Source of the DNA: Acidobacteriota bacterium
Lineage (GTDB): Bacteria; Acidobacteriota; Blastocatellia; Pyrinomonadales; Pyrinomonadaceae
Direction: 5' to 3'
DNA length: 64,000 nucleotides
Assembly: GCA_003385635.1 (NCBI GenBank)
Contig: QQUY01000003.1
Location: 1 to 64,000, forward strand
In this document: piece by piece, positions 53,129 through 61,189 of the stretch
Layout of the letters: every line of letters starts with the position of its first letter
How positions within the stretch are numbered: the stretch's first letter is position 1
Translations under genes and position numbers: made by a program
The notes under the pieces: generated by a model
Told to the model about the DNA's origin: nothing
The model's input: only the letters and a program-made list of their open reading frames with translations
Database searches by the model: none

Positions 53129-53400
53129 TCAGGGATGTTAATCGTAAATCGTGAATGGTGAATGGTGAATCGTGAATCGTGAATAGTGAATAGTGAATCG
53201 TAAATGGTAAATCGTGAATTGTTAATGGTGAATCGTGAATCGTGAATCGTAAACAGAGTCAGTAGTCCGAATGGAAACAAGTGCGAATATCGATCTCAAG
53301 GTAGATACCGTAAACCTTTGAAGGGATTCAGCTCTTCGTATTCCGATTACCGATCCGCTATTCACGATTCACGATTCACGACTTACCATTCACGATTTAC
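53129..53400. repeat. Inverted arrays of GTGAATC words between rph and murI
   Basis: Left array (about 53140-53260): repeated GTGAATCGT, GTAAATCGT, GTGAATGGT. Right array (about 53354-53402): ATTCACGATTCACGATT words in inverted orientation. The right end enters the murI gene and forms its stop codon. Between them ~90 bases of non-repeated sequence without a gene. Confidence 0.8.
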
Positions 53401-54274
53401 GCCGCGTGGCGAGTTCGTCCTTTCCATAAACCTCGATCGCTTCGAGTTTTGTCGGCACGGCACCCAGAAACCTCTCCGCGACCCTGGCGAAACGGTCCGC
53501 CGCGTCTGTCACGTAAAAATGGTCGAGATCATCACAGAGGCTTCGCTCACGATTATACGAGATTTGATCGGGGTTCGCTAAAGCCTTGTCTTTCAACAGG
53601 TTTTCGACTTCCTCGGCTGTGGCTTCGCCGGAATCGATCAGCGCCACATCAGCGCCAACCGCCTTCTGAATGACGTCTCGAAGGATCGGATAATGCGTGC
53701 AGCCAAGTACAAGCGCCTGGGGATCAAAATCTCGGACGCCCTTGAGATACCGCTCAGCGATCGATCTGGTCTCAGGCTCATCAACCCAGTTCTCCTCCGC
53801 AAGCGGAACAAACAGAGGACATGCCGATTGGAATACTTCAGCTGTCGAAGAGGCGGCGTGGATAGAGTCCGCGTAAGCATTGCTCGACACAGTTGCCTCG
53901 GTAGCGATCACTGCAACTCGCGGGCTTTCCTCGTTCTCGGTGAGCGTCACGGCTTTGCGTGCACCCGGTCCGATCACGCCGATGACGTCGATGCCGATCT
54001 TCGCACGGATCTTCGGAAGCGCGAGGGCGGATGCGGTGTTACAGGCGACGACCAGGATCTTGATGCCTCTAGATGCAAGAAATGACGAGTTTTCCAAGGC
54101 ATATCTTTCAACCGTCGATAGCGATTTGGTGCCGTATGGCACCCGGGCCGTATCGCCGAGGTAAACGAACCGCTCGTTCGGAAGCCTCTCGTGGAGCGCT
54201 CTGTAAACCGTCAATCCGCCGACACCGGAATCGAAAATCCCGATCGGCTGTTTTGCAATATCCTGCGATCGCAT
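53390..54274 (-). CDS. murI: Glutamate racemase
   Basis: 294 residues. Makes D-glutamate for peptidoglycan. Catalytic cysteines in VVACNTASALALP and VLGCTHYPILRD; IGIFDSGVGGLTVYR at the N-terminus is the substrate loop. Slightly longer than usual (~265), with the extra part at the C-terminus; the final residues RRKS and the TGA are encoded by the repeat word GTAAATCGTGA, so the C-terminus has been changed by the repeat. Confidence 0.95.
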   Translation of the reverse strand: MRSQDIAKQPIGIFDSGVGGLTVYRALHERLPNERFVYLGDTARVPYGTKSLSTVERYALENSSFLASRGIKILVVACNTASALALPKIRAKIGIDVIGVIGPGARKAVTLTENEESPRVAVIATEATVSSNAYADSIHAASSTAEVFQSACPLFVPLAEENWVDEPETRSIAERYLKGVRDFDPQALVLGCTHYPILRDVIQKAVGADVALIDSGEATAEEVENLLKDKALANPDQISYNRERSLCDDLDHFYVTDAADRFARVAERFLGAVPTKLEAIEVYGKDELATRRKS

Positions 54275-54601
54275 AGTGCCAAATCTCAGCCGTCTTCGAA
54301 GTTTCGAACCATAAAACGGAGGAAAATCAAAGTCAACCGATCATACGGCTCGCGTAGACCGGAAACATCACCGCCAGCCGTTCTGCCTGGGCCACTTCGA
54401 GCCCGGACGATAAAATTGCAAGAAACGCTGACAGATATCGTGATCGATGTTAAGCTAGCGCACGCGGCTACAGCGTACCGCAAAAAAGGTAGTATCGTCT
54501 TCATTCCCAACCCCTAAGACGACACCATCCTAAAGCGCCAATACAAACTTTAATCTAGTTAAGCGGTTCATTCGGCAATCCCACATTGCGAGGAGCTTGA
54601 A
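54275..54601. other. Intergenic region, nothing convincing
   Basis: Short frames exist on both strands (for example a 72-codon minus frame starting MKTILPFLRY near 54504), but neither shows a family motif or consistent coding character. No repeat words of the families seen elsewhere were found. Confidence 0.4.
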
Positions 54602-56284
54602 ATGCAATATGATCTTTCTTCCACTACTCGTGCATTGCACGATACACCAGACACTTTCACAAGATCTAAGACCTCCGGAAATCAGCCAGCTCAATTCCTT
54701 ACGAAAAAACAGCAGATAATCGTCACGATCATCTGCTGTTTTTTGCTTTTCGTGCCATTAGTTTCACAAGCCTATCCGGCGACATTTGTCGTCGACACAC
54801 TGCTCGACAATGAAAATGACGGCTGTGGAGTAAATGCCTGCACGCTGAGAGAAGCGATTGTCGACGCGAACACTCTTCCCGGGTTCGACAATATCGAATT
54901 CACACCGGGCCTGTCGGGAACGATCGTATTGGCAGGCAGCCACATCGTCATTTCTTCTGCGATGACGATAAACGGCCCGGGCGCCTCTGAACTTGCCGTA
55001 AGCGGAAACAACCTAAGCCGTGTCTTCCTTGTTTCCGGGACGTCCGCAAATGCGGTCGTCGGCGGATTGACCATCACGGACGGGCTGGCGACGCTTGTCA
55101 CCATCGGTATCAATCTGATTACGGATGGCGGCGCGATCCTAAACGTCAACGGCGGCACCGTTTCCATTCTGAACTGTCATATCTCGAACAGCTCGGCGGG
55201 CGGTTTCGGAGGAGGTATTGCGACGGTTTCCGTCCTACCATTGCTTGCGACGAGCACTACCAATATTTACAACTCCAGCATCTTCGGCAATTCCGCTACG
55301 CTAGGTGGAGGAGGTGTCAGCAATCTCGGAGTCGATGTCGGACTAACTGGTCTGCTGACTGGAGCCGACACGACGATCGCGAACTCTACGATCACATCAA
55401 ATTCGGCACTTGCTGAAGGTGGAGGTTTGAGTAATACAGGCGGACATCTAAATCTCACCAATACCACTATTAGCCACAACTCGAGCGTTGCTGCAGGTGG
55501 CGGGCTTATAAACGTCGCCGGGATCGTTACGGGATTCGTGTTTATGAGGAACGCGATCCTCGCCGAGAACGAGGCTCTTGTTCTTGGGACTCTCATCAGC
55601 GATGACGGTTTGGGGATCGTCAACTCGTTAGGGAACAATCTGATCGGCAACAACCTGAACATTTCGGCGAGTTTCGCAGCGAGCGTTTTCATCGGCGGTA
55701 TCCCGCAACCGAATATCAACGGCGATCTGGTGGGGAGCATATCTATCGGGACCCAGATAATAAATCCGGACCTGGGGAGTTTGCAGGACAACGGAGGTCC
55801 GACTCATACGCGGGCTCTCATCTTCTCAAGCCCGGCGATCAATCAAGGGGCGAACTGCGTCGCAACCGATACCTGCGTGCCAAATCCGAACGGATCGAAT
55901 CCGCCATTTGCTCTCGGGAACGACCAGCGCGGCCCGGGATTCGTAAGGCTGTTCAACGGGGTGGTCGACATTGGTGCCTACGAATACCAGATTCCGTACA
56001 CGGCGACGGTAGTGACTGTAAAAGGCAAGGTGCTTAAGGCAGACGGCACGCCCGTGCGAAATGCGGTGGTTTCGATGACAAACTCGTTTGGAGATGTACG
56101 GGCCGTCAGAACTAATGGTTTCGGCCGCTTCTCGTTCGGACAGGTTGAGACGGGAGAGAGTTATCTGATCTCGGCTTACCACAAGGCGTATTCCTTTGCT
56201 TCGCGCCTTGTAGAGATAAGGAGCGATACGAACGACATCGTTCTTGTTGCCGACGGCGGGTCGGGCGCGAAATCGACCAAGTGA
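54602..56284 (+). CDS. Exported CSLREA-type protein with parallel beta-helix and Cna-B-like tail
   Basis: 560 residues. A long n-region is followed by a signal helix at about 38-57. The CSLREA motif reads CTLREAIVDAN at 80-90. Beta-helix-like repeats follow (VVGGLTITDGLA, GGAILNVNGG, NSTITSNSALAEGGGLSNTG), ending in the 'choice-of-anchor Q' style GNDQRGPGFVR...VDIGAYEYQ. The last ~85 residues are a carboxypeptidase-regulatory-like beta sandwich (VKGKVLKADGTPVRNAVVSM). Likely surface or secreted, possibly glycan-binding. GAGGAG precedes the ATG. Confidence 0.9.
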   Translation: MQYDLSSTTRALHDTPDTFTRSKTSGNQPAQFLTKKQQIIVTIICCFLLFVPLVSQAYPATFVVDTLLDNENDGCGVNACTLREAIVDANTLPGFDNIEFTPGLSGTIVLAGSHIVISSAMTINGPGASELAVSGNNLSRVFLVSGTSANAVVGGLTITDGLATLVTIGINLITDGGAILNVNGGTVSILNCHISNSSAGGFGGGIATVSVLPLLATSTTNIYNSSIFGNSATLGGGGVSNLGVDVGLTGLLTGADTTIANSTITSNSALAEGGGLSNTGGHLNLTNTTISHNSSVAAGGGLINVAGIVTGFVFMRNAILAENEALVLGTLISDDGLGIVNSLGNNLIGNNLNISASFAASVFIGGIPQPNINGDLVGSISIGTQIINPDLGSLQDNGGPTHTRALIFSSPAINQGANCVATDTCVPNPNGSNPPFALGNDQRGPGFVRLFNGVVDIGAYEYQIPYTATVVTVKGKVLKADGTPVRNAVVSMTNSFGDVRAVRTNGFGRFSFGQVETGESYLISAYHKAYSFASRLVEIRSDTNDIVLVADGGSGAKSTK

Positions 56285-56320
56285 CGGTTGTCTTCCGACG
56301 ATCGAGCAATTTAAAGATAA

Positions 56321-56345
56321 GGGACAGCGGATTGCTGTCCCTCTT
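56321..56345 (+). terminator. Terminator hairpin
   Basis: GGGACAGC (56321-56328) pairs with GCTGTCCC (56334-56341), followed by TCTTTAAT. Ends the CSLREA gene. Confidence 0.7.
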
Positions 56346-56428
56346 TAATCTCCAGGTCTACCGTTGCGCTCGATGAACATCCGGCGGCTCAAGATACCGT
56401 AGACTGCGATCTTCAATGACGATCGAGA

Positions 56429-57757
56429 TCAGTTTGAGATCTTCTTGAATCGAAGCAACCAGAAGTTGCAGCCGACCTCAAGGTAAGATTTCCCTTTCGG
56501 CACTATCAACACCGCATTTGTCCAGGTCTTGTCACCCTTTTCATCCATATAGTGATAGCTTGAACTCAAGCATCGCCCGCCAGTTGCAAAATAGTCCCAA
56601 ACGATACCGCCTGATTTTTGCGTATAGCCCTTAAAGATCTCCTCGCCGATCAGGAACCTTGCTTTGAACGACTGTTCAGTCGGGGTCACAATGTATCCCG
56701 AAACCGAGCCTGTTCTTCCTTTCCTAACGAACCTAACAACCAGGCCAACCTGATCGGAAGGTCTTCCGCCAAGATTGTTCTCGACCGCTATCCATCGTCC
56801 TTCAAGCCAATTCCTGGGGCTGAATCCCAGAAGATCTCTCAATGATACGAACAACGGAATGCGGCCGACCAGGCCGTCGGAAACCGAATCGAGGATCGCT
56901 CTTCCGTAAGTCTCCGGGGAAAGGATCTGTTCGATCGCATCGGCGTGCCTTTGCAGCCTGGCGAGCGCGTCCGGATCTCCCGCAATCGCGTTTCCCAGTT
57001 CCTCGATCGCGAGCGAAGATTCGTACCACGCCATCGCAGTATTGTCGTTTATCGCGGTGACTATGCCCGCAGGGATATCAATTGCTTTGAAAGGGCTTGG
57101 GATGGATACGTTTAGTCGCCGGACCACGGGCTCAAATGCCCCGAGCGTGTTGCTGAGGCCGTCGAAGATCCTTTTTGTCGAAGGATCTTCAGCTGAATTC
57201 CGCAGTTTGAGGACTCCTTCGGCAAAACCAAAGATCCTGGACAGAGCCGTCGATTCCGGGCCGAGCAGCGAGGGATCTTTAACACCCTCATAAAGCTTAG
57301 CCACATTTTTCAACAAGCCGGCAAACTGCTCAACCTGCTGAGGTGTAAGAGATCGGGGATCGACGTGCTCGATGGATGAAGCAGTTGCCTCCAACAGTTC
57401 CATTCTTGCCGCGTCAAGCGATTTGAGCCGTTCAGGACCGGTTGACGCCTCGATTCCCGGACCGCTTTCCGATCGAAGGAGTGATTCCTGAATCTCAAGA
57501 ACGGTCAAAAGGGAGTTGGCGTCCGGATCTTTATGCCGGTACGGCTCAACCTTGTCGATTATTTTCCTGATCAGATCAGCGCGGTCGGTGCTGCTTGTGG
57601 CGTTTGATTTCTCGATCAGGGAATTCGCCCAACTTATTTCCTTATTGAATTGGGCATTGATCATTGTCGCTGAAGCTAGTACCAGCAACGACATAAGAGT
57701 AGTGCTCCAAATTCCGAGCCTGGAAGTTTCTTTTGTTCTGATATCTTTCAAGTTCAT
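56429..57757 (-). CDS. Hypothetical exported protein
   Basis: 442 residues from the ATG at 57755-57757 (MNLKDIRTKETSRLG). A signal peptide ends near MINAQFN. The next ~300 residues are mostly helical, without cysteines or repeated motifs; the C-terminal ~110 residues are beta-rich (GSVSGYIVTPTEQSFKARFL, GIVWDYFATGGRCLSSSYHY). No family recognised. It stands alone between converging and diverging neighbours. Confidence 0.75.
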   Translation of the reverse strand: MNLKDIRTKETSRLGIWSTTLMSLLVLASATMINAQFNKEISWANSLIEKSNATSSTDRADLIRKIIDKVEPYRHKDPDANSLLTVLEIQESLLRSESGPGIEASTGPERLKSLDAARMELLEATASSIEHVDPRSLTPQQVEQFAGLLKNVAKLYEGVKDPSLLGPESTALSRIFGFAEGVLKLRNSAEDPSTKRIFDGLSNTLGAFEPVVRRLNVSIPSPFKAIDIPAGIVTAINDNTAMAWYESSLAIEELGNAIAGDPDALARLQRHADAIEQILSPETYGRAILDSVSDGLVGRIPLFVSLRDLLGFSPRNWLEGRWIAVENNLGGRPSDQVGLVVRFVRKGRTGSVSGYIVTPTEQSFKARFLIGEEIFKGYTQKSGGIVWDYFATGGRCLSSSYHYMDEKGDKTWTNAVLIVPKGKSYLEVGCNFWLLRFKKISN

Positions 57758-57872
57758 GATCTTCTCCGGTTGCCTTTGGGGCCGCACCTTCTGAATCGAT
57801 CGGATCGACGCCGATTCTTTATCACGTGATTCGACAGGTCCGGCCCGTACAAGGCCAAATGGTCAACTCGAC

Positions 57873-58661
57873 CTAAACAAAGACGAATCCGATCCTCCAT
57901 CTTGGATCAGGAGGCTGGCTGCGAAATGTCCGAACGCCGTTCCTCAAGCTTCCTTCGAAGACGGCTGGTCCCCGGACAGTCCGGATCCGAACAGTACCGC
58001 CTTTCGTTGTGATCACGCCGCGATGTACCGCGGCCGTGCAGACCGAAGAACTAATGTGGTAGGTACCCGAGCCGTACGCCTGAGAAATGTAGCCTCGTGA
58101 AGGGCAGAAGAGTGTAAAGGTCTCACCGGGAAACTGGGCGCGGTAGAACTTTCTCGTGTTTACGAGGCTCGTGTCCCAGCGAATTGGTTCGCCCCTTGTC
58201 CGTAGGTTGGGGTAGGTGGCTGAGACCGTCGGTCTTACGCCGACATTGTCATACCAGCTTCCGTGCCGTCCGCTGCACTGGCCTCTGCCAACCCTGTTGC
58301 AATTGTTTCGGGCAACGCGTTGAGCGTCTTCCACCGTTGCGGCCCCGCACGAAGCGCCGATCGCGCGCACGCCCTGTCCCGGAAGGCGCCGCAAATAGAT
58401 CATCCCGTATCCGGCACCGCGGCACGAGACGATGACCCGGCAGGATCGGCCGCCGTAGTTCTGACATCTTCTGACTGCATCTGTTTGGGCATCTCGCAAT
58501 GATCTCCGGCCGTATGAATAGCCGAAGGTACCTGTCGTTGAGTCGAATGCGACGGCACTCGCGGCTTTTGTATCAGCCGCAAGAAACACTACGGACCCCA
58601 CGAGCAGTGCTACCAGGAGAGCTAGTTTATGATTGCGTATATTTGTTGAACCTCTGTTCAT
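57873..58661 (-). CDS. Exported DUF4189-LCCL fusion protein
   Basis: 262 residues, signal peptide cleaved near TKAASAV. Residues ~36-125 fit DUF4189: AVAFDSTTGTFGYSYGRRS, DAVRRCQNYGG and SCRVIVSCRGAGYGMIYL, with six or more cysteines. Residues ~175-255 look like an LCCL domain: ETFTLFCPSRG, YGSGTYHISSSVCTAAVHRG and GGTVRIRTVRG. LCCL domains bind lipids or LPS in eukaryotic proteins. The combination suggests a disulfide-rich envelope protein. GGAGA lies before the ATG. Confidence 0.85.
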   Translation of the reverse strand: MNRGSTNIRNHKLALLVALLVGSVVFLAADTKAASAVAFDSTTGTFGYSYGRRSLRDAQTDAVRRCQNYGGRSCRVIVSCRGAGYGMIYLRRLPGQGVRAIGASCGAATVEDAQRVARNNCNRVGRGQCSGRHGSWYDNVGVRPTVSATYPNLRTRGEPIRWDTSLVNTRKFYRAQFPGETFTLFCPSRGYISQAYGSGTYHISSSVCTAAVHRGVITTKGGTVRIRTVRGPAVFEGSLRNGVRTFRSQPPDPRWRIGFVFV

Positions 58662-58697
58662 TGGTTATCTCCTTCTCTTGAGTTAACTGACTGTGGT

Positions 58698-58711
58698 GTC
58701 ACGGCCGTGAC
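58698..58711. promoter_or_regulatory. Perfect palindrome between divergent genes
   Basis: GTCACGGCCGTGAC is a 14-base perfect dyad, 37 bases upstream of the DUF4189-LCCL start. Position and symmetry suit an operator; the factor is unknown. The rest of 58662-58940 shows no gene. Confidence 0.4.
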
Positions 58712-58940
58712 GCATATGTCGCTCTCGTTTGCAGACCGTTTAAGATTTCCTTGATAATGTGCCGGGTCGGTATGCGGTTCCTGGGGAACTCGTGGATCGA
58801 GCACGGCGAGTCAGAGACTATTAGGGCAAGCAATGCGGCTGAACCCGAATCTTCCATGATCTGAGGGAAAACCACAGTTGCGATGGCGTGCCTTCTTGTC
58901 GGCTGTCTAAGCTGATACAGTTGCCGCTGATGTCGGTGAG

Positions 58941-59768
58941 ATGAAAATGCAACTTTCTATTCAAAGACTTGCTCAGAGTCTGGCGCTGATCGCGTTTGCG
59001 GCCTTACCCGTTTGTTTGTTTGGCCAGGGACCAGATGCGATCGAGTCGGAGTTGGCCGGCGAGCTGAAGAAGCTATCGAATTCAGCCGGATCCGGAACGG
59101 CCGCCGATCCTGGATCGGTGACGGCTTCCAACGGGAGAGTGCTGGAGATTCTGGAAAATGCTGCCGGCCGTGAGGATGTGCTTCGGCATCGATTTACGAG
59201 ATTAGATGGATTGATGTGGATCACGACTTCCCCGGACGGCAACCTTCGGATCTATTCGTGGGACAACCAGCAGGGCGGCACTATGCGATACTTCAACTCG
59301 GTCTTTCAATTTCGGACCGAATCTGGAAAGGTCGGGATAAAGAGGAAAACAACGGACGCGGAAGGAGGAGCGACGCCTTTTTACCACGCGATCTTCGAGA
59401 CAAGGGCATCCAGCGGAATAGTTTACCTTGCAAACTACACCGCGATCGCTTCAAGCTCCTTGTCGATCCAGGGACTCCGCGCCCTCCGGATCGTGGACGG
59501 GCAGTTGGATGAGATAGACTTGTTCGGAACGAGAGAAGGGACCTCAACGACCCTGGAACTCCAGTACGATTTCGCTTCCGTTGCCGACAGACCTGAAAGA
59601 CCGGTTTCTCTATTTGAGATCGGTAGACAGGGAAGTTGCATGAAGCATCCCTCGATCGATGAGAGCGAGGATAGTCCGACTGGCGGAAAGGTGACAGACA
59701 GATTCATTGTCTATGTCCTCGAGAAAGGACGCTACGTTGAGAAACCCGGCGCCACATGTTTTCAGTGA
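58941..59768 (+). CDS. Hypothetical exported protein
   Basis: 275 residues with a signal peptide (ALIAFAALPVCLFGQ). The mature part shows no motif I recognise; segments such as ITTSPDGNLRIYSWDNQQGGT and VGIKRKTTDAEGGA suggest beta structure, and two cysteines near the end (GSCMKHP, ATCFQ) could form a disulfide. A GC-rich terminator follows. Function unknown. Confidence 0.75.
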   Translation: MKMQLSIQRLAQSLALIAFAALPVCLFGQGPDAIESELAGELKKLSNSAGSGTAADPGSVTASNGRVLEILENAAGREDVLRHRFTRLDGLMWITTSPDGNLRIYSWDNQQGGTMRYFNSVFQFRTESGKVGIKRKTTDAEGGATPFYHAIFETRASSGIVYLANYTAIASSSLSIQGLRALRIVDGQLDEIDLFGTREGTSTTLELQYDFASVADRPERPVSLFEIGRQGSCMKHPSIDESEDSPTGGKVTDRFIVYVLEKGRYVEKPGATCFQ

Positions 59769-59796
59769 TAGGCTCTCGAATACATAAAAGCAAAAA

Positions 59797-59823
59797 GGCC
59801 GCGGTCGAAACCGCGGCCCTTTC
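59797..59823 (+). terminator. Strong terminator hairpin
   Basis: GGCCGCGGT (59797-59805), tetraloop CGAA, ACCGCGGCC (59810-59818), then CTTTC. Preceded by A5, so it may also work on the minus strand. Confidence 0.75.
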
Positions 59824-59862
59824 AGGCAAACGAGGTGGGAGTCTCGGGGGCTAACAATGACC

Positions 59863-59939
59863 GGAGCCAGGCAAAGCTCCTTACATGTTTGTGTGGGAGA
59901 ATCTTGGTCGGGCGTTGAAGGGAACCAGGCAATGTTCCC
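59863..59939. repeat. Two hairpins with a conserved loop and different stems
   Basis: GGAGC-CAGGCAAA-GCTCC (59863-59880) and GGGAAC-CAGGCAAT-GTTCCC (59920-59939). The loop is shared while the stem bases differ but remain paired. Confidence 0.5.
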
Positions 59940-59966
59940 TACCGGGGATCCGCTTGCGCCGGAAAA

Positions 59967-60230
59967 CTACATAAACTCGGGAACCAGGAGTTCCTCGGCG
60001 AACAGATTGTTCATTATCTGTGAAACAAAGCTTTCGCTTACATCCACTCCAAGGTCTTTGCCCATCTCCTGGGCAATGGCGCTTTCATCCTTCTTTCCGT
60101 CACACTTTTCCCAAACATATGCCGAAGTCGGGTTCAGGAAGATGTACTTTCGGTTAACGACGTCTTCGATGTAAAGCTGGCCGGTGTCTCGTTTTACTAC
60201 CAGGTCATTCGTTCGTGCTATTGGTCTCAT
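59967..60230 (-). CDS. PqqD-like peptide-chaperone domain protein
   Basis: 87 residues from the ATG at 60228-60230, preceded by GGGAGA. Typical PqqD/RRE pattern: RTNDLVVKRDTGQLYIEDVV, YIFLNPTSAYVWEKCDG and ESFVSQIMNNLFAEELL. PqqD-type domains bind the leader of ribosomally made peptides and pass it to a radical SAM enzyme. No radical SAM or precursor gene is in this window; the exported peptidase gene set lies divergent to it. May be an orphan or one part of a split cluster. Confidence 0.8.
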   Translation of the reverse strand: MRPIARTNDLVVKRDTGQLYIEDVVNRKYIFLNPTSAYVWEKCDGKKDESAIAQEMGKDLGVDVSESFVSQIMNNLFAEELLVPEFM

Positions 60231-60550
60231 AATGTTTTCTCCCAGTCTGAAGTTGCCCTCAGGCGGGATACTCAATTGGCAACGACCGTGCCGGAATTTC
60301 ACGCAAGCTATAAATAAATGAAAATACTTGGTTTACGTGGGTTCTTGTGAGAAGGCCGTAGGCAATCGAGATAAGGAGTCGTTCAGATTGACCGAATCTG
60401 AAACACTGTGCGTTCCAGAATGCGGTCAGATTAAGAGCTGCTCTTCTATTAAGAGACACCGATCGGAAAAACGAGACACCCGGATTGCTGGTGAGTATAC
60501 TGATGTCCTGGCTCAGTGGCTTTAACCTACTATTTACGGAGTTTCGATGT

Positions 60551-61189
60551 ATGCGCGGAAAGTCCCTTTTCTTGTTCGTCATCTTTTCCACGGCATTTAT
60601 CGGCGTTTTGGTTTGGCTAGATCCCGGGAATGCGTTTGCCCAGAGGTCCTTGAAAAGGGAAACGGTTGCCAGTGTATCGGAACAGAGGCAGCAGGCGGTG
60701 TCAGACCAGATCGCTCGTTTGATCCAAAGCAGCGGTCTGTCGGTCGACAGGCATGTGCTCTTACCTGAACGCCATGAGACGGCGAAAACACTTGAACTGA
60801 GAATCGGCCAAGAGACGAGAAATCCGATTTACTACGATCAGCTCGAACAAGCACCGGAGATCTCCGTGGACTTCGTTTCCGGAGACGAACGATCAGTAAG
60901 ACGGCAGCGTTCATTTGAGCTCGCAGACCATCAACTGGTTATCTTTCTGACCGATGCGGAGAATAGGGTCCTATGGTGGGACATCGTATCGGATCCGAGG
61001 ATCCTTCGCGCCGAGAGCTCGAATGACACCGGTGAACTCAGCGGGAAAACCCTTTATCGGACAACGGGTCAGGTAGTCATAGGTGTTCCTGCCGTTGACG
61101 CTGTCGAAACACTTCACGTATTCAAGCCGGTCTGGGACGGCCAGTCATTCAGACTCGATCCCTTGGGAGATGTAAATGTCAGCAAATGA
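60551..61189 (+). CDS. Hypothetical exported protein coupled to an M64 peptidase
   Basis: 212 residues from the ATG at 60551 (MRGKSLFLFVIF), with GGAG nine bases upstream. Signal peptide ends near GNAFAQRS. The mature part is helical at first (VASVSEQRQQAVSDQIARL) and beta-rich after ~80, with SFELADHQLVIFLTDAENRV. No family known. Its last 14 bases overlap the start of the M64 peptidase gene, so the two are made together; it might be its inhibitor or chaperone, by context only. Confidence 0.75.
   Translation: MRGKSLFLFVIFSTAFIGVLVWLDPGNAFAQRSLKRETVASVSEQRQQAVSDQIARLIQSSGLSVDRHVLLPERHETAKTLELRIGQETRNPIYYDQLEQAPEISVDFVSGDERSVRRQRSFELADHQLVIFLTDAENRVLWWDIVSDPRILRAESSNDTGELSGKTLYRTTGQVVIGVPAVDAVETLHVFKPVWDGQSFRLDPLGDVNVSK

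Noticed and set aside
54286..54510. Minus frame MKTILPFLRY... after murI
   Set aside because: A ribosome-binding-like GGGG is present, but only the first ~30 residues look like a signal sequence and the rest has no coding character.
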